DNA of 64,000 bases. Origin: Janthinobacterium sp. SUN073 (lineage in GTDB: Bacteria; Pseudomonadota; Gammaproteobacteria; Burkholderiales; Burkholderiaceae_D). The notes below the pieces were generated by a model that had not been told where the DNA came from, searched no databases, and worked only from the letters and a program-made list of their open reading frames with translations. The stretch is from the NCBI RefSeq assembly GCF_030397665.1, contig NZ_JAPUBT010000012.1, positions 124,001 to 188,000 on the forward strand, in the 5' to 3' direction. Position 1 is the first letter of the stretch. Each line of letters opens with the position of its first letter. A program made the translations under genes and the position numbers. Of this stretch, positions 1-8,514 are shown piece after piece.

Positions 1-162
1 CACCACGCGCTCGGGAATGCGCTCGCGGTTGAAATGCTGGAGTTTTTCGATCAGGTGGAAGTCTTGCAGCAGCAGGGGGCCGCGGGGGCCGGCGCTGATG
101 GAATTCTGGTTGTCGGCGACGGGGATGCCCGAGGCGGTGCTGAATGGCGGCTGTTGACTCAT
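1..162 (-). CDS. katA: Catalase, N-terminal fragment (cut by window edge)
   Basis: Only the first 54 codons are inside the window. They begin [20 protein letters not shown] and continue with the [24 protein letters not shown] stretch in two visible blocks ([10 protein letters not shown], then [12 protein letters not shown]), which is the start of monofunctional haem catalases that break down hydrogen peroxide. The catalytic histidine lies just past the edge. The start is well placed: a purine-rich GAAGGAAAAG lies just upstream. A candidate OxyR-type site sits about 65-90 bases upstream. The family is clear; the gene symbol is the usual one for this short-chain type but cannot be proven from 54 residues. 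Confidence 0.85.
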   Translation of the reverse strand, partial: MSQQPPFSTASGIPVADNQNSISAGPRGPLLLQDFHLIEKLQHFNRERIPERVV

Positions 163-196
163 GACTGCTTTTCCTTCGTTGTTGACTGATGGAACC

Positions 197-250
197 AGTG
201 TAATGAAGTCAACAACAAAGGAAAAGATAATTGATTTTATCGAAGCGATA
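197..250 (-). promoter_or_regulatory. Candidate OxyR-type operator and promoter of the catalase gene
   Basis: Reading toward the catalase, a TACACT -10-like hexamer (197-202) has no good -35, which is typical of activator-dependent promoters. Directly upstream are two overlapping perfect dyads: GATAA-N6-TTATC (226-241) and TATCG-AAG-CGATA (238-250). The second fits the LysR-type T-N11-A rule, and the ATAR half-sites repeat about every 10-11 bases, as at OxyR tetramer sites. OxyR control of catalase is established in proteobacteria; assigning this site to OxyR is inference. Confidence 0.45.
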
Positions 251-255
251 GATAT

Positions 256-912
256 TTACAATGAACAACCGTGGGCATCGCATACGCCGCCCAGCTGCGC
301 CTGCAACTTCGCCGGCTGGCCCAAAAAGCCGCCGATATCGATCACGGACAGCTTGCCGCTGCCATCGTCGAGCACGAACGTGGGAAAGCCCTGCCCGCCC
401 ACCTGCGCCAGCAAGGCGCGGCTGGCGTCGATGTGCCGCTGCGTGGCGGCGCCCGCCTGCCGCGCATACTCGGCCTGGAAGGCGACGCCATCCAGGCCCA
501 GCTCTTGCGCCAGCGCCAGCAGCACGGGCAGGTCGGCGATGCGCAAGCCGTCCATGTAATGGGCGCGCTGCACGCGCTGCAGCATGTCCAGGCCCTTGCC
601 GGCCAGAACTTCAGCCGTCAGGATGGCCGTGATCGGTGGTGCGGAATCCATCATGGCCGTGGTGTCGTTCAGCAAGCCGTTGACATAGGCGTCGCCGAAG
701 GGCTGGCCCGACAGTTGCTCGATGCGCCGGTCATGCGGCAACACATAGCCGCGCCATTCGGGCGTGATCTGGCGGCGATTGCTGCCCGTCATCATGCCGC
801 CGCCGTGGAAGGCCACCGTCAGGCCGGGCACGGCGCGCGCCGCCTCGACCAGCGGCGCGGCGCCGTAGCACCAGCCGCACAGGGGATCGAAAATGTAGTG
901 CAGCGTGGGCAT
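256..912 (-). CDS. DsbA-family thiol oxidoreductase, cytoplasmic type (COG3531-like)
   Basis: A 218-residue thioredoxin-fold protein with an N-terminal active site CGWC (residues about 11-14, in FDPLCGWCYGAAP) and the cis-proline loop GFPTFVLDD near residue 180, followed by a C-terminal helix. It has no signal peptide, so it probably acts in the cytoplasm, unlike true DsbA. The start is set by a strong AAGGAGGT six bases before the ATG; an in-frame ATG nine codons further upstream has none. It follows the MBL-fold gene by 20 bases and is probably cotranscribed with it. The substrate is unknown; the family is annotated as predicted protein-disulfide isomerase. Confidence 0.85.
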   Translation of the reverse strand: MPTLHYIFDPLCGWCYGAAPLVEAARAVPGLTVAFHGGGMMTGSNRRQITPEWRGYVLPHDRRIEQLSGQPFGDAYVNGLLNDTTAMMDSAPPITAILTAEVLAGKGLDMLQRVQRAHYMDGLRIADLPVLLALAQELGLDGVAFQAEYARQAGAATQRHIDASRALLAQVGGQGFPTFVLDDGSGKLSVIDIGGFLGQPAKLQAQLGGVCDAHGCSL

Positions 913-932
913 GGCGACCTCCTTGTTGCTGT

Positions 933-1802
933 TTACCATTTCATTTCGCCTTTTGCCACTTTCGCGCTGGTCTCTAAAGCGCCATCGAGACCCAGCTTCG
1001 GATAGTGCATTTTCATGGCCTCGATCAGGGCGGCAGAATTGGCGGCCTTGGCCGTTTCAGCTTCGAACGTCACCAGGTAGTCGCGCGTAAAACCGATGCT
1101 GTCGGGCGTCAGGGGCGAACCGACCTTGAAGTGGCCGGGCACGACGGTGACCGGTTTCAGCGCGGCAATGCCATCGAGCGTCTTGAGCCAGTCCTGGCGT
1201 GATTGCAGGCTTTGCGTATCGGCCGTCCAGACGTGCAAGTTGCCAAACAGCGCCACGCCACCGACGACGGCCTTGATCGAGGGAATCCACACATAGGTGC
1301 GCGCTGGCGTCGGCCCGGCGATGTCGAGCGACTGGCCTTCCAGCGTGATGCGCTGGCCTTTCAACGCTTCGGGAATGACGATGCCGTGCGGTGCGTTGTC
1401 TTTCAGGATCGGGCCCCAGTAGGCGACCTTGGCGTCAGCCTTGCGGCGGATCTCGGCCACGGTTTCCGGCGTGGCGACGATTTTTGCCTGCGGGAAAGCT
1501 GCCTTGATCACGTCGAGGCCAAAGTAAAAATCGGGGTCGCTGTGGCTGATGTACACCGTCGTCAGTTTCTTGCCGCTGGCGCGGATCTTTTCCACCAGCT
1601 TTTGCGCTTCGGCGCGCGAAAACTGTGCATCGATCAGCACGGCGTCATGCTTGCCCGCGACCAATACGGAAGCGACGGGGAAGATGGCCGCTTCGCCCGG
1701 GTTGAACACTTCCAGGGTCAGGGGGGCGCTGGCGGCGGCCGAGGCGGCGCCGGCGGCAAACAGGGTGGAAACAAGAACGCTGCTGATGGATTTGGAGAAC
1801 AT
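933..1802 (-). CDS. Exported MBL-fold hydrolase with a degenerate metal site
   Basis: A 289-residue protein with a clear signal peptide (residues 1 to about 25, ending ASAAASA) followed by a metallo-beta-lactamase fold. The usual HxHxDH metal motif reads H87-S-D-P-D-F: the first histidine and the aspartate remain, but the second and third ligands are Asp and Phe. Later histidines (in GNLHVW and VVPGHF) are still present. This could be a one-metal or altered-metal enzyme, or a non-catalytic relative. The gene starts the two-gene unit that ends with the DsbA-like protein. The substrate is unknown. Confidence 0.75.
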   Translation of the reverse strand: MFSKSISSVLVSTLFAAGAASAAASAPLTLEVFNPGEAAIFPVASVLVAGKHDAVLIDAQFSRAEAQKLVEKIRASGKKLTTVYISHSDPDFYFGLDVIKAAFPQAKIVATPETVAEIRRKADAKVAYWGPILKDNAPHGIVIPEALKGQRITLEGQSLDIAGPTPARTYVWIPSIKAVVGGVALFGNLHVWTADTQSLQSRQDWLKTLDGIAALKPVTVVPGHFKVGSPLTPDSIGFTRDYLVTFEAETAKAANSAALIEAMKMHYPKLGLDGALETSAKVAKGEMKW

Positions 1803-2004
1803 GATGCGCCTTCACAAGATGATTGGGATGACTGCATCTTACGTTGCTTTATTCGGTAGAAAAACCCGATAAAACGCAATAGTTTGTTGCATATTTCGAT
1901 GCAATTTAAGATGGAGGGTACGCTACGGTGTATTTTTCCAGCGAGGACGTGCGCAAAAGCCACACCGCCTGCGCCTGCGCAGCAGCATCACAAAATGTGT
2001 CACA

Positions 2005-2038
2005 GCGTCATGAGGATGTCACATTGAATTGTTATCTT
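2005..2038 (+). promoter_or_regulatory. PhoB box and promoter of the alkaline phosphatase genes
   Basis: Two 7-base direct repeats, GCGTCAT (2005-2011) and ATGTCAC (2016-2022), are separated by exactly 4 bases. Each matches the CTGTCAT Pho-box repeat at 5 of 7 positions. Ten bases after the second repeat is TATCTT (2033-2038), a -10 with 4 of 6 matches. The 7-4-7-10 layout is that of classical PhoB-activated promoters such as pstS. A further TGTCAC lies just upstream at 1998. Control by phosphate starvation is inferred from this and from the downstream genes. Confidence 0.65.
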
Positions 2039-2071
2039 GCTAGCTCTTTCAAACCTAGCCGGATGAACCAC

Positions 2072-3523
2072 ATGACACGCAGAAAAATTTCCGTCGCTGG
2101 CTGCAGCGTCGCCATCACCCTGATGCTGGCCGCCTGCGGCAGCGACGCCAAAAAAGAAGACGTGACGCCAGAAGCACCACCGAAAAACGTCATCTTCTTC
2201 CTCGGCGATGGCATGGGCCTGACCACCATGACGGCCGCGCGCATCTACTCGGTAGGCGAAGAGGGTGCACTGACCATGGACACCTTGCCGGAAACGGCCT
2301 TCGTCAAGACCTTCTCGAACGATGCGCAAGTCACCGACAGTGCGCCATCGATGGCCGCCTACATGACGGGCATCAAAATGAACAATGAAGTCATTTCCAT
2401 GTCGGCCAACACGCTCGCCATCGATCCGGGCAAGGATGCCAACGGCAACAAGCTGGTCAACAAATGCGGCACCGGCAACGGCACGCCCGCCACCACCTTG
2501 CTGGAACTGGCCAAGGCCAAGGGCTACGCGGCAGGCGTCGTCAGCACGGCGCGCGTGACGCACGCCACGCCGGCGGCGACCTACTCGCACATCTGCCACC
2601 GCGACCTGGAAAACGATATCGCCGCAGCGCTCGTACCAGGCGGCACGGGCTACAACAACGCCCTGGGCACCACGGGCCTGGAAGTGGTGCTCGGCGGCGG
2701 CGCGCAATTCTTTACGCCATTCAAGAACGGCGGCAAGCGTTCCGACGACCGCGACCTGGTGGCCGAACTGAAAGCGAAGAGCTACACCATCGCCAACAAC
2801 GCCACCGACTTCAAGGCTGTCGATGCGGCCAAAACGGATCGCCTGTTCGGCGTGTTCACCTCCAGCCACATGAGCTACGACCTGGACCGCGATGCGGCCA
2901 AGGAACCTAGCCTGGCGGAAATGACCACCAAGGCCATGGATGTATTGGCCAAGAACAAGAAAGGTTATTTCCTGATGGTCGAAGGCGGCCGCATCGACCA
3001 TGCGCTGCACGAAACGACGGCCAAGAAGGCCCTGCAAGACACGGTTGCTTTTGACAACGCCATCAAGGCCGCCATCGAAAAAGCCAAGCTCACCGATCCG
3101 ACCCTGGCCAATACCCTGATCGTCGTCACGGCCGACCATGACCACACCCTGGTGCTGAACGGCTACGCCAAGCGCACGGGCAAGACGGCTGCCGGCAACG
3201 CTGGCGTGCTGGGCGTGGTGAAGAACTACGTCACCGGCGCGGTCGAGAAAGACCTGGACGGCGCACCGTACTCGATCATCGGCTTCGGCAATGGCGAAAA
3301 ACGCACGCAATCGAGCCGCGCCGCCATGGCCAGCCTCGATGACACCGTCACCAGCGCCAATACTTACCATCAGGAAGCGGTGATCCGCACCGCGGTCGGC
3401 AATGAAACCCACGGCGGCACCGACGTCTTCCTGGGCGCCATCGGCAAGGGTTCGGAAACCTTCCTGGGCACCATCGACAACACCACAGTATTCGGCCTGG
3501 TCAAGACCGCCGGCGGTCTGTAA
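2072..3523 (+). CDS. phoA: Alkaline phosphatase, lipoprotein form
   Basis: A 483-residue enzyme that releases phosphate from phosphomonoesters outside the inner membrane. It opens with a lipoprotein signal ending LMLAAC, so it is probably anchored in a membrane. Family motifs: FFLGDGMG (metal Asp), the nucleophile serine in VTDSAPSMAAYMTG, EGGRIDH, VTADHDHT and ETHGG, in the normal order. Length is normal for the PhoA family. An ATG three codons upstream (2063) is a possible alternative start; neither has a strong ribosome site. It is closely related to the gene 29 bases downstream, so the pair looks like a tandem duplication. Symbol given by family, not by orthology. Confidence 0.88.
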   Translation: MTRRKISVAGCSVAITLMLAACGSDAKKEDVTPEAPPKNVIFFLGDGMGLTTMTAARIYSVGEEGALTMDTLPETAFVKTFSNDAQVTDSAPSMAAYMTGIKMNNEVISMSANTLAIDPGKDANGNKLVNKCGTGNGTPATTLLELAKAKGYAAGVVSTARVTHATPAATYSHICHRDLENDIAAALVPGGTGYNNALGTTGLEVVLGGGAQFFTPFKNGGKRSDDRDLVAELKAKSYTIANNATDFKAVDAAKTDRLFGVFTSSHMSYDLDRDAAKEPSLAEMTTKAMDVLAKNKKGYFLMVEGGRIDHALHETTAKKALQDTVAFDNAIKAAIEKAKLTDPTLANTLIVVTADHDHTLVLNGYAKRTGKTAAGNAGVLGVVKNYVTGAVEKDLDGAPYSIIGFGNGEKRTQSSRAAMASLDDTVTSANTYHQEAVIRTAVGNETHGGTDVFLGAIGKGSETFLGTIDNTTVFGLVKTAGGL

Positions 3524-3552
3524 TCCCCAAGAGACAAGAATTGGACAAGCAC

Positions 3553-4977
3553 ATGAAACCTGCATCGAAACCCGCCGTACTGAAATCGGCCCTGAAACTC
3601 TCCTTGCTGAGCACGCTCGTGGCCGCCAGCGTCGCCAGCGCCTACGCCGCCGACGCCAAGAACGTCATCTTCTTCCTCGGCGACGGCATGGGCCCTTCCG
3701 TCGTGACGGCGGCGCGCATCTTCAAGTACAAGGAAGAGGGCAGCCTGAACATGGACAAGCTGGAACGCACGGCGCGCATCAAGACGTTCTCGCACGATGC
3801 GCAAACGACGGACAGCGCCCCATCGATGGCCGCCTACATGACCGGCGTCAAGATGAACAATGAAGTCATCTCGATGGCGCAGGAGACCATTGCCAAGGAA
3901 CCGGGCCGCGACGCCAACGGCAACCTGGGCGTGGACAACTGCCCGGCCGGCGGCAAGAGCGTGCCGACCATCCTGGAACTGGCGAAAGCCAAGGGCAAGG
4001 CCGTGGGTGCCATCACCACCACGGAATTGACGCACGCCACGCCGGCGACGACCTTCTCGCATATCTGCAACCGCAATGCGCAATACGCGATCGCCGCGCA
4101 AACGGCGCCGGGCGGCGCCGGCTACAACATGGCCCTGGGCGACGGCGTGGACGTGCTGATGGGTGGCGGACGCAACCACTTCACGCCATGGTCCGCCAGC
4201 AACAAAGCCGGCCGCGCCGACGGCCGCGACCTGCTGGTCGAATTCGCGGCCAAGGGCTACACCGTGGCCGCCAACAAGGCGGAAATGGCGGCCGCGCCGA
4301 GCAACAAGAAATTCATCGGCCTGTACAGCGCGAAGAGCCACCTCGACTATGAACTGGACCGCACCTCGTCCAAGCCATCGCCCGACGGCGCCAACCAGCC
4401 TAGCCTGTCGGAAATGACGCTGAAAGCCATCGACCTGCTGTCGAAAAACAGCGCTGGCTACTTCCTGATGGTCGAAGGCGGCCGCATCGACCACGCCTTG
4501 CACGGCATCAATGCCAAGCGCGCGCTGGTCGACACCATCGCCTTCGACGACGCCATCAAGGCGGCCATCGACAAGGTCAGGGAAACCGATCCGAAGCTGG
4601 AAAATACCCTGATCGTCGTCACGGCCGACCACGACCACACCTTGGCCTTCAACGGCTACGGCAAGCGCGGCAACCCTATCCTCGACATCAACCGCGGCTA
4701 CAAGGATAACGCGCCAAGCAAGGATGAAGACGGCAATACCTACACCACCCTGGTGTTCGGCAACGGCCCGAACCGCCCTGACCTGCGCACCAACGTCGAC
4801 AGCGCCACGGCCCTGTCCGACAACTACCTGCAAGAAACAGGCGTGCGCCTGGCCAGTGAAACCCACGGCGGCGGCGACGTCAAGCTGCTGGCCACGGGCG
4901 CCGGCGCCAAGGCCTTCAAGGGCACGCTGGACAACACCAAGGTATTTGACTTGCTGAAGGCGGCATTCGGCTTCTGA
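3553..4977 (+). CDS. phoA: Alkaline phosphatase, soluble periplasmic form
   Basis: A 474-residue paralogue of the preceding gene. The signal peptide is of the ordinary cleavable type (ends SVASAYA before ADAKN), so this copy should be soluble in the periplasm. All catalytic blocks are present: FFLGDGMG, TTDSAPSMAAYMTG with the nucleophile serine, EGGRIDH, VTADHDHT and ETHGGGD. A TTG four codons upstream could be read as a start, but the ATG used here has GGA nine bases before it and gives a clean signal peptide. Likely cotranscribed from the Pho-box promoter. One anchored plus one free enzyme suggests division of labour in phosphate scavenging. Confidence 0.88.
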   Translation: MKPASKPAVLKSALKLSLLSTLVAASVASAYAADAKNVIFFLGDGMGPSVVTAARIFKYKEEGSLNMDKLERTARIKTFSHDAQTTDSAPSMAAYMTGVKMNNEVISMAQETIAKEPGRDANGNLGVDNCPAGGKSVPTILELAKAKGKAVGAITTTELTHATPATTFSHICNRNAQYAIAAQTAPGGAGYNMALGDGVDVLMGGGRNHFTPWSASNKAGRADGRDLLVEFAAKGYTVAANKAEMAAAPSNKKFIGLYSAKSHLDYELDRTSSKPSPDGANQPSLSEMTLKAIDLLSKNSAGYFLMVEGGRIDHALHGINAKRALVDTIAFDDAIKAAIDKVRETDPKLENTLIVVTADHDHTLAFNGYGKRGNPILDINRGYKDNAPSKDEDGNTYTTLVFGNGPNRPDLRTNVDSATALSDNYLQETGVRLASETHGGGDVKLLATGAGAKAFKGTLDNTKVFDLLKAAFGF

Positions 4978-5054
4978 TCTGCATCAACACGGTAACCCCA
5001 CCGGGGCGGATGGCAGTTTTGCCCTCCGCCCCTCTGCACGATAAAGGCAACACC

Positions 5055-5780
5055 ATGAAATCGACCCTGATCGCCGTCCTCCTGGCCGCCGGCTTTGCCG
5101 CCAGCGCGCAAGCCGCTCCTGCAGCCCCTTCCGCTCCCGCCGACCTGGACCTGGGCATCACCTATTACAGCCGCGTGCTGACGCCGGAAGGCGTGACGCG
5201 CGAAAGCCGCTACGAAGAAAAAATGCTGCGCCGACCCGGCCACGTGTGGGTCGAGCGCGTGCTGGCGCCAGCGACCGACGCGCATGCCGGCCACAAGCAT
5301 GGCGAAAATACCAAAGTCGCGCTGAAGGCCACGCAACATGAACACAAGCATTTCAATCCTGTGCTGATACCGCGCCACGTGATGCTGGAAAAGAACACCG
5401 TGCGCGTGGAATACATCGATGCGCACGACAAGATCGTCGTCTCCATCCCCAAGGCCGAGTATGAAAACGTGAATTTCGACGGTTCCTGGGAAAACAGTTT
5501 TTATCTGCTGGACCCGAAACTGGTCACCGCCATGCCATTGTCGAAACAGGCATCGAACGTGACGGGTGCACGCTGGCGCGAAGTGGAAAAGAATGGCGTG
5601 TTCCAGCGCATCCTGTGGGATGAGCAAAAACAGATTCCGCTGGTCATCGAAAGCGGCGACCGCGCGAACACCTTCTATCGCCGGGTCGACGTCAAGCTGC
5701 AGCCCACCGTCAGCAAGGCGCAACCGTGGGCGAATCTGCAGAACTACGCGCAGCGCGAGTATTCCGACTACCTGGACTAA
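5055..5780 (+). CDS. Secreted protein with a His-rich segment, function unknown
   Basis: A 241-residue protein with a clear signal peptide (ends ASAQA before APAAPS). Residues about 70-100 carry a histidine cluster (HAGHKHG and TQHEHKHF), which suggests metal binding, possibly zinc, the cofactor of the two phosphatases encoded just upstream. The rest is rich in beta-type sequence (for example KNTVRVEYID, ENSFYLLDPK) and I do not recognise the family. It lies 77 bases after the second phosphatase and before a strong terminator, so it is probably the last gene of the same transcript. A role in metal supply or phosphatase maturation is only a guess from position. Confidence 0.7.
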   Translation: MKSTLIAVLLAAGFAASAQAAPAAPSAPADLDLGITYYSRVLTPEGVTRESRYEEKMLRRPGHVWVERVLAPATDAHAGHKHGENTKVALKATQHEHKHFNPVLIPRHVMLEKNTVRVEYIDAHDKIVVSIPKAEYENVNFDGSWENSFYLLDPKLVTAMPLSKQASNVTGARWREVEKNGVFQRILWDEQKQIPLVIESGDRANTFYRRVDVKLQPTVSKAQPWANLQNYAQREYSDYLD

Positions 5781-5802
5781 GAATCAACTAAAATCGGGAC
5801 GT

Positions 5803-5832
5803 AAAAAAGCCAGGGACATCCCTGGCTTTTTT
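5803..5832. terminator. Bidirectional terminator between the phosphatase unit and topB
   Basis: A perfect 13-bp stem (AAAAAAGCCAGGG with its complement) around a 4-base ACAT loop, with A and T runs on the two sides, so it can stop transcription from both directions. It lies between two convergent genes. Confidence 0.92.
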
Positions 5833-5847
5833 GTGGCTGGCGCCCGA

Positions 5848-8514
5848 TTACTCCGCCGCTGCCGCTTTCTTTGCCGGCGCCTTTTTGGCGGCCGGCTTTT
5901 TCACGGCCGCAGCTTTCTTCGCTGGCGCCTTTTTGACGGCTGCCGCTTTCTTGACGGCCGTTTTCTTCGCTGGCGCCGCGCCTTCTTCGCCTTCGACCTC
6001 GGTCGCTGCCGCCTTCGGCTTGGCGCCCGGCTTGGCCTTGCGCTCTTCAAACTCGAAGCTCACTTTGCCATCCTTGCCGCGTACGAGGAAAGCCTTGAAC
6101 GGGCGACGGGTACGCTGCGACACAAAGCCCGGCAGCAAGTCCGTTTTGCCATCGTTGAGCAGTTTTGCCATTTGTTCCGGCAAGATTTCCTGCTGCAAGA
6201 TGATGCGGCCGCTGCGGAAATCGCACGTCTTCGGCTTGGCCATGCTGTGTTCGCACACATAGGCCAGGCCCATCTCGTACACGCCGGCGTTGCACTTGGG
6301 GCAAGGTCCCACGGGCGTCTGGCCCGTGAAATCGACACCTTCACCATCTTCGCTTTCGTCGTTCTGGCCGAAATCGAATTCCAGCTTGAAATTCTTGATC
6401 TCTTCATCGCGCACGATGCGCAGGATGGCGGCGAACGGACGGCCCATCTTCGAGCGGAAACCTTGCAGCGGGCCAATGGTGCGGTCCTTCAGCAATTGCT
6501 CCACTTCGGCGATTTCGAACTGGCGCGAACCCGGCGTCTTGCTCATCGAGAATTCGCACTTGGTGCAGGCGAAACGACGGTAGTTTTCCTTCACCACGCC
6601 GCTGCAATTCGGGCATGGCGTTTCCAGGGTGGCGTAATCACCAGGAATGGTGTCGTTGTCGTATTCCTTGGCGCGCTTGACGATAATTTGCGTCATCTGC
6701 GCGATTTCACGCATGAATTCTTCACGCGAAATCTTGCCTTTTTCCATTTGCGACAGCTTGTATTCCCACTCGCCCGTCAGCTCCGGCGCCGTCAATTCAT
6801 TGACGCCCAGGCCCTTGAGCAACGTCATCAGCTGCGAGGCCTTGGCCGTCGGGATCAGTTCGCGGCCTTCGCGGATCAGGTAGCGTTCCGTCAGCAAGCC
6901 CTCGATGGTGGCCGCGCGCGTCGCTGGCGTACCAAGACCCTTGCCGGCCATCGCATCGCGCAGCTCATCGTCGTCGATCAGCTTGCCGGCGCCTTCCATG
7001 GCCGACAGCAAAGTCGCCTCCGTGAAGCGCGCGGGCGGCTTGGTGACCAGGCCGTTGGCGTTGACGCTTTCCGTCTGTACTTTCTCACCCTTGGCGACTG
7101 GCACCAGGTTGCCGTTGCCGTTGCTTTCCTTATCCGCGTCCGTCGATGCTTCCTTGCCGTAGATGGCCAGCCAGCCCGGATTGGTCATGACCTTGCCTTC
7201 AGTCTTGAACTGATGGCCGGACACTTCCGTGTAGCGCGTGGTGACCTGGAATTCCGCAGGCGGGAAGAACACGGCCATGAAGCGGCGCGTGACCAGGTCG
7301 TACAATTTTTGTTCCGGTTCGGACAAATTCTTTGGCGCGATCGTCGTCGGAATGATCGCGAAGTGATCCGAGATCTTGGTATTGTCGAAGATGCGCTTGT
7401 TCGGCTTGACCCAGCCCTTGTCGATGATCTGCTTGGCGAACTGGTGATAGTTGCTGTTTTCCTTGACCGTTTCCAGCGCCTGCAGCACGGTCGGCATGTA
7501 GTCTTCCGGCAGGTGGCGCGAATCGGTACGCGGATACGTCAGCACTTTATGCTTTTCATACAGCGCCTGGGCCAGGCCCAGGGTGTTCTTGGCCGAGAAG
7601 CCGAAACGCGAGTTTGCTTCGCGCTGCAAGCTGGTCAGGTCGAACAGGCCCGGCGCCATCGAGGTGGTCGGTTTCGATTCTTCCGTGACGATGCCTTGGC
7701 GACCGCGGCAGGCGGTGGCGATCGAGTCGGCAGCCGTCTTGCTCCACAGGCGCTCGGCGCGCTTCTCGGGGTCGTTCTCATCTTTCTTGAACTTCGTGTC
7801 GAGCCAGCGGCCTTCATAGATACCGGCCGCGCACACGAATTCGGCACGCACTTCCCAGAAGTCGCGCGGCACGAATTTTTTGATCTTGTCTTCGCGTTCA
7901 ACCACGATCGAGAGCGTCGGCGTCTGCACACGGCCCACGGTGGTCAGATAGAAGCCGCCTTCTTTCGAATTGAACGCCGTCATGGCACGCGTGCCATTGA
8001 TACCGATCAACCAATCGGCTTCCGAACGGCAGCGGGCCGCGTCCGCCAGCGGCAACATTTCTTCGTCGCTGCGCAGGTGCGAAAAACCGTCGCGGATGGC
8101 GCCCGGCGTCATCGACTGCAGCCACAAACGCTTGACCGGTTGCTTGGCCTTGGCGTTTTGCGCGATCAGGCGGAAAATCAGCTCGCCTTCGCGCCCCGCA
8201 TCGCATGCATTGATGAGGGTGGTGACGTCTTTGCGTTTGATCAGCTTGTTTAATACTTTGAGGCGCGCTTCCGTCTTGGCGATCGGGTTCAGCGCGAAAT
8301 ACGGTGGAATCATCGGCAAGTGCGCGAAACTCCATTTGCCGCGCTTCACGTCGAATTCTTCCGGTACGGCGATCTCCAGCAAGTGGCCAACCGCCGACGA
8401 CAGGACGTACTCATCCGATTCAAAGTACTCATCGTGCTTGGTGAAGCCGCCAAGCGTCTTCGCGATATCGTTCGCGACAGAAGGCTTCTCGGCGATGATG
8501 AGGGTTTTTGTCAT
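5848..8514 (-). CDS. topB: DNA topoisomerase III with a Lys/Ala-rich tail
   Basis: An 888-residue type IA topoisomerase that passes single strands to unlink DNA. The Toprim domain starts at TLIIAEKPSVAND; acidic residues DAGREGE follow; the catalytic tyrosine is in TYPRTDSRHLPED. After the core come two Cys4-type zinc ribbons (CPNCSG...CTKC and CPKCNAG...C). The last ~65 residues are a histone-H1-like tail of repeated KKAAA, VKKAP and PAKK units, which probably binds DNA non-specifically. Longer than E. coli TopB (653 aa) because of the ribbons and tail, as in many betaproteobacteria. The start at MTKTLIIAEKP is set by homology; no strong ribosome site is seen. Confidence 0.93.
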   Translation of the reverse strand: MTKTLIIAEKPSVANDIAKTLGGFTKHDEYFESDEYVLSSAVGHLLEIAVPEEFDVKRGKWSFAHLPMIPPYFALNPIAKTEARLKVLNKLIKRKDVTTLINACDAGREGELIFRLIAQNAKAKQPVKRLWLQSMTPGAIRDGFSHLRSDEEMLPLADAARCRSEADWLIGINGTRAMTAFNSKEGGFYLTTVGRVQTPTLSIVVEREDKIKKFVPRDFWEVRAEFVCAAGIYEGRWLDTKFKKDENDPEKRAERLWSKTAADSIATACRGRQGIVTEESKPTTSMAPGLFDLTSLQREANSRFGFSAKNTLGLAQALYEKHKVLTYPRTDSRHLPEDYMPTVLQALETVKENSNYHQFAKQIIDKGWVKPNKRIFDNTKISDHFAIIPTTIAPKNLSEPEQKLYDLVTRRFMAVFFPPAEFQVTTRYTEVSGHQFKTEGKVMTNPGWLAIYGKEASTDADKESNGNGNLVPVAKGEKVQTESVNANGLVTKPPARFTEATLLSAMEGAGKLIDDDELRDAMAGKGLGTPATRAATIEGLLTERYLIREGRELIPTAKASQLMTLLKGLGVNELTAPELTGEWEYKLSQMEKGKISREEFMREIAQMTQIIVKRAKEYDNDTIPGDYATLETPCPNCSGVVKENYRRFACTKCEFSMSKTPGSRQFEIAEVEQLLKDRTIGPLQGFRSKMGRPFAAILRIVRDEEIKNFKLEFDFGQNDESEDGEGVDFTGQTPVGPCPKCNAGVYEMGLAYVCEHSMAKPKTCDFRSGRIILQQEILPEQMAKLLNDGKTDLLPGFVSQRTRRPFKAFLVRGKDGKVSFEFEERKAKPGAKPKAAATEVEGEEGAAPAKKTAVKKAAAVKKAPAKKAAAVKKPAAKKAPAKKAAAAE

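Noticed and set aside
1928-2071. Longer N-terminus for the first alkaline phosphatase
   Set aside because: The frame is open upstream, but it runs across the Pho box and promoter and would bury the lipoprotein signal.
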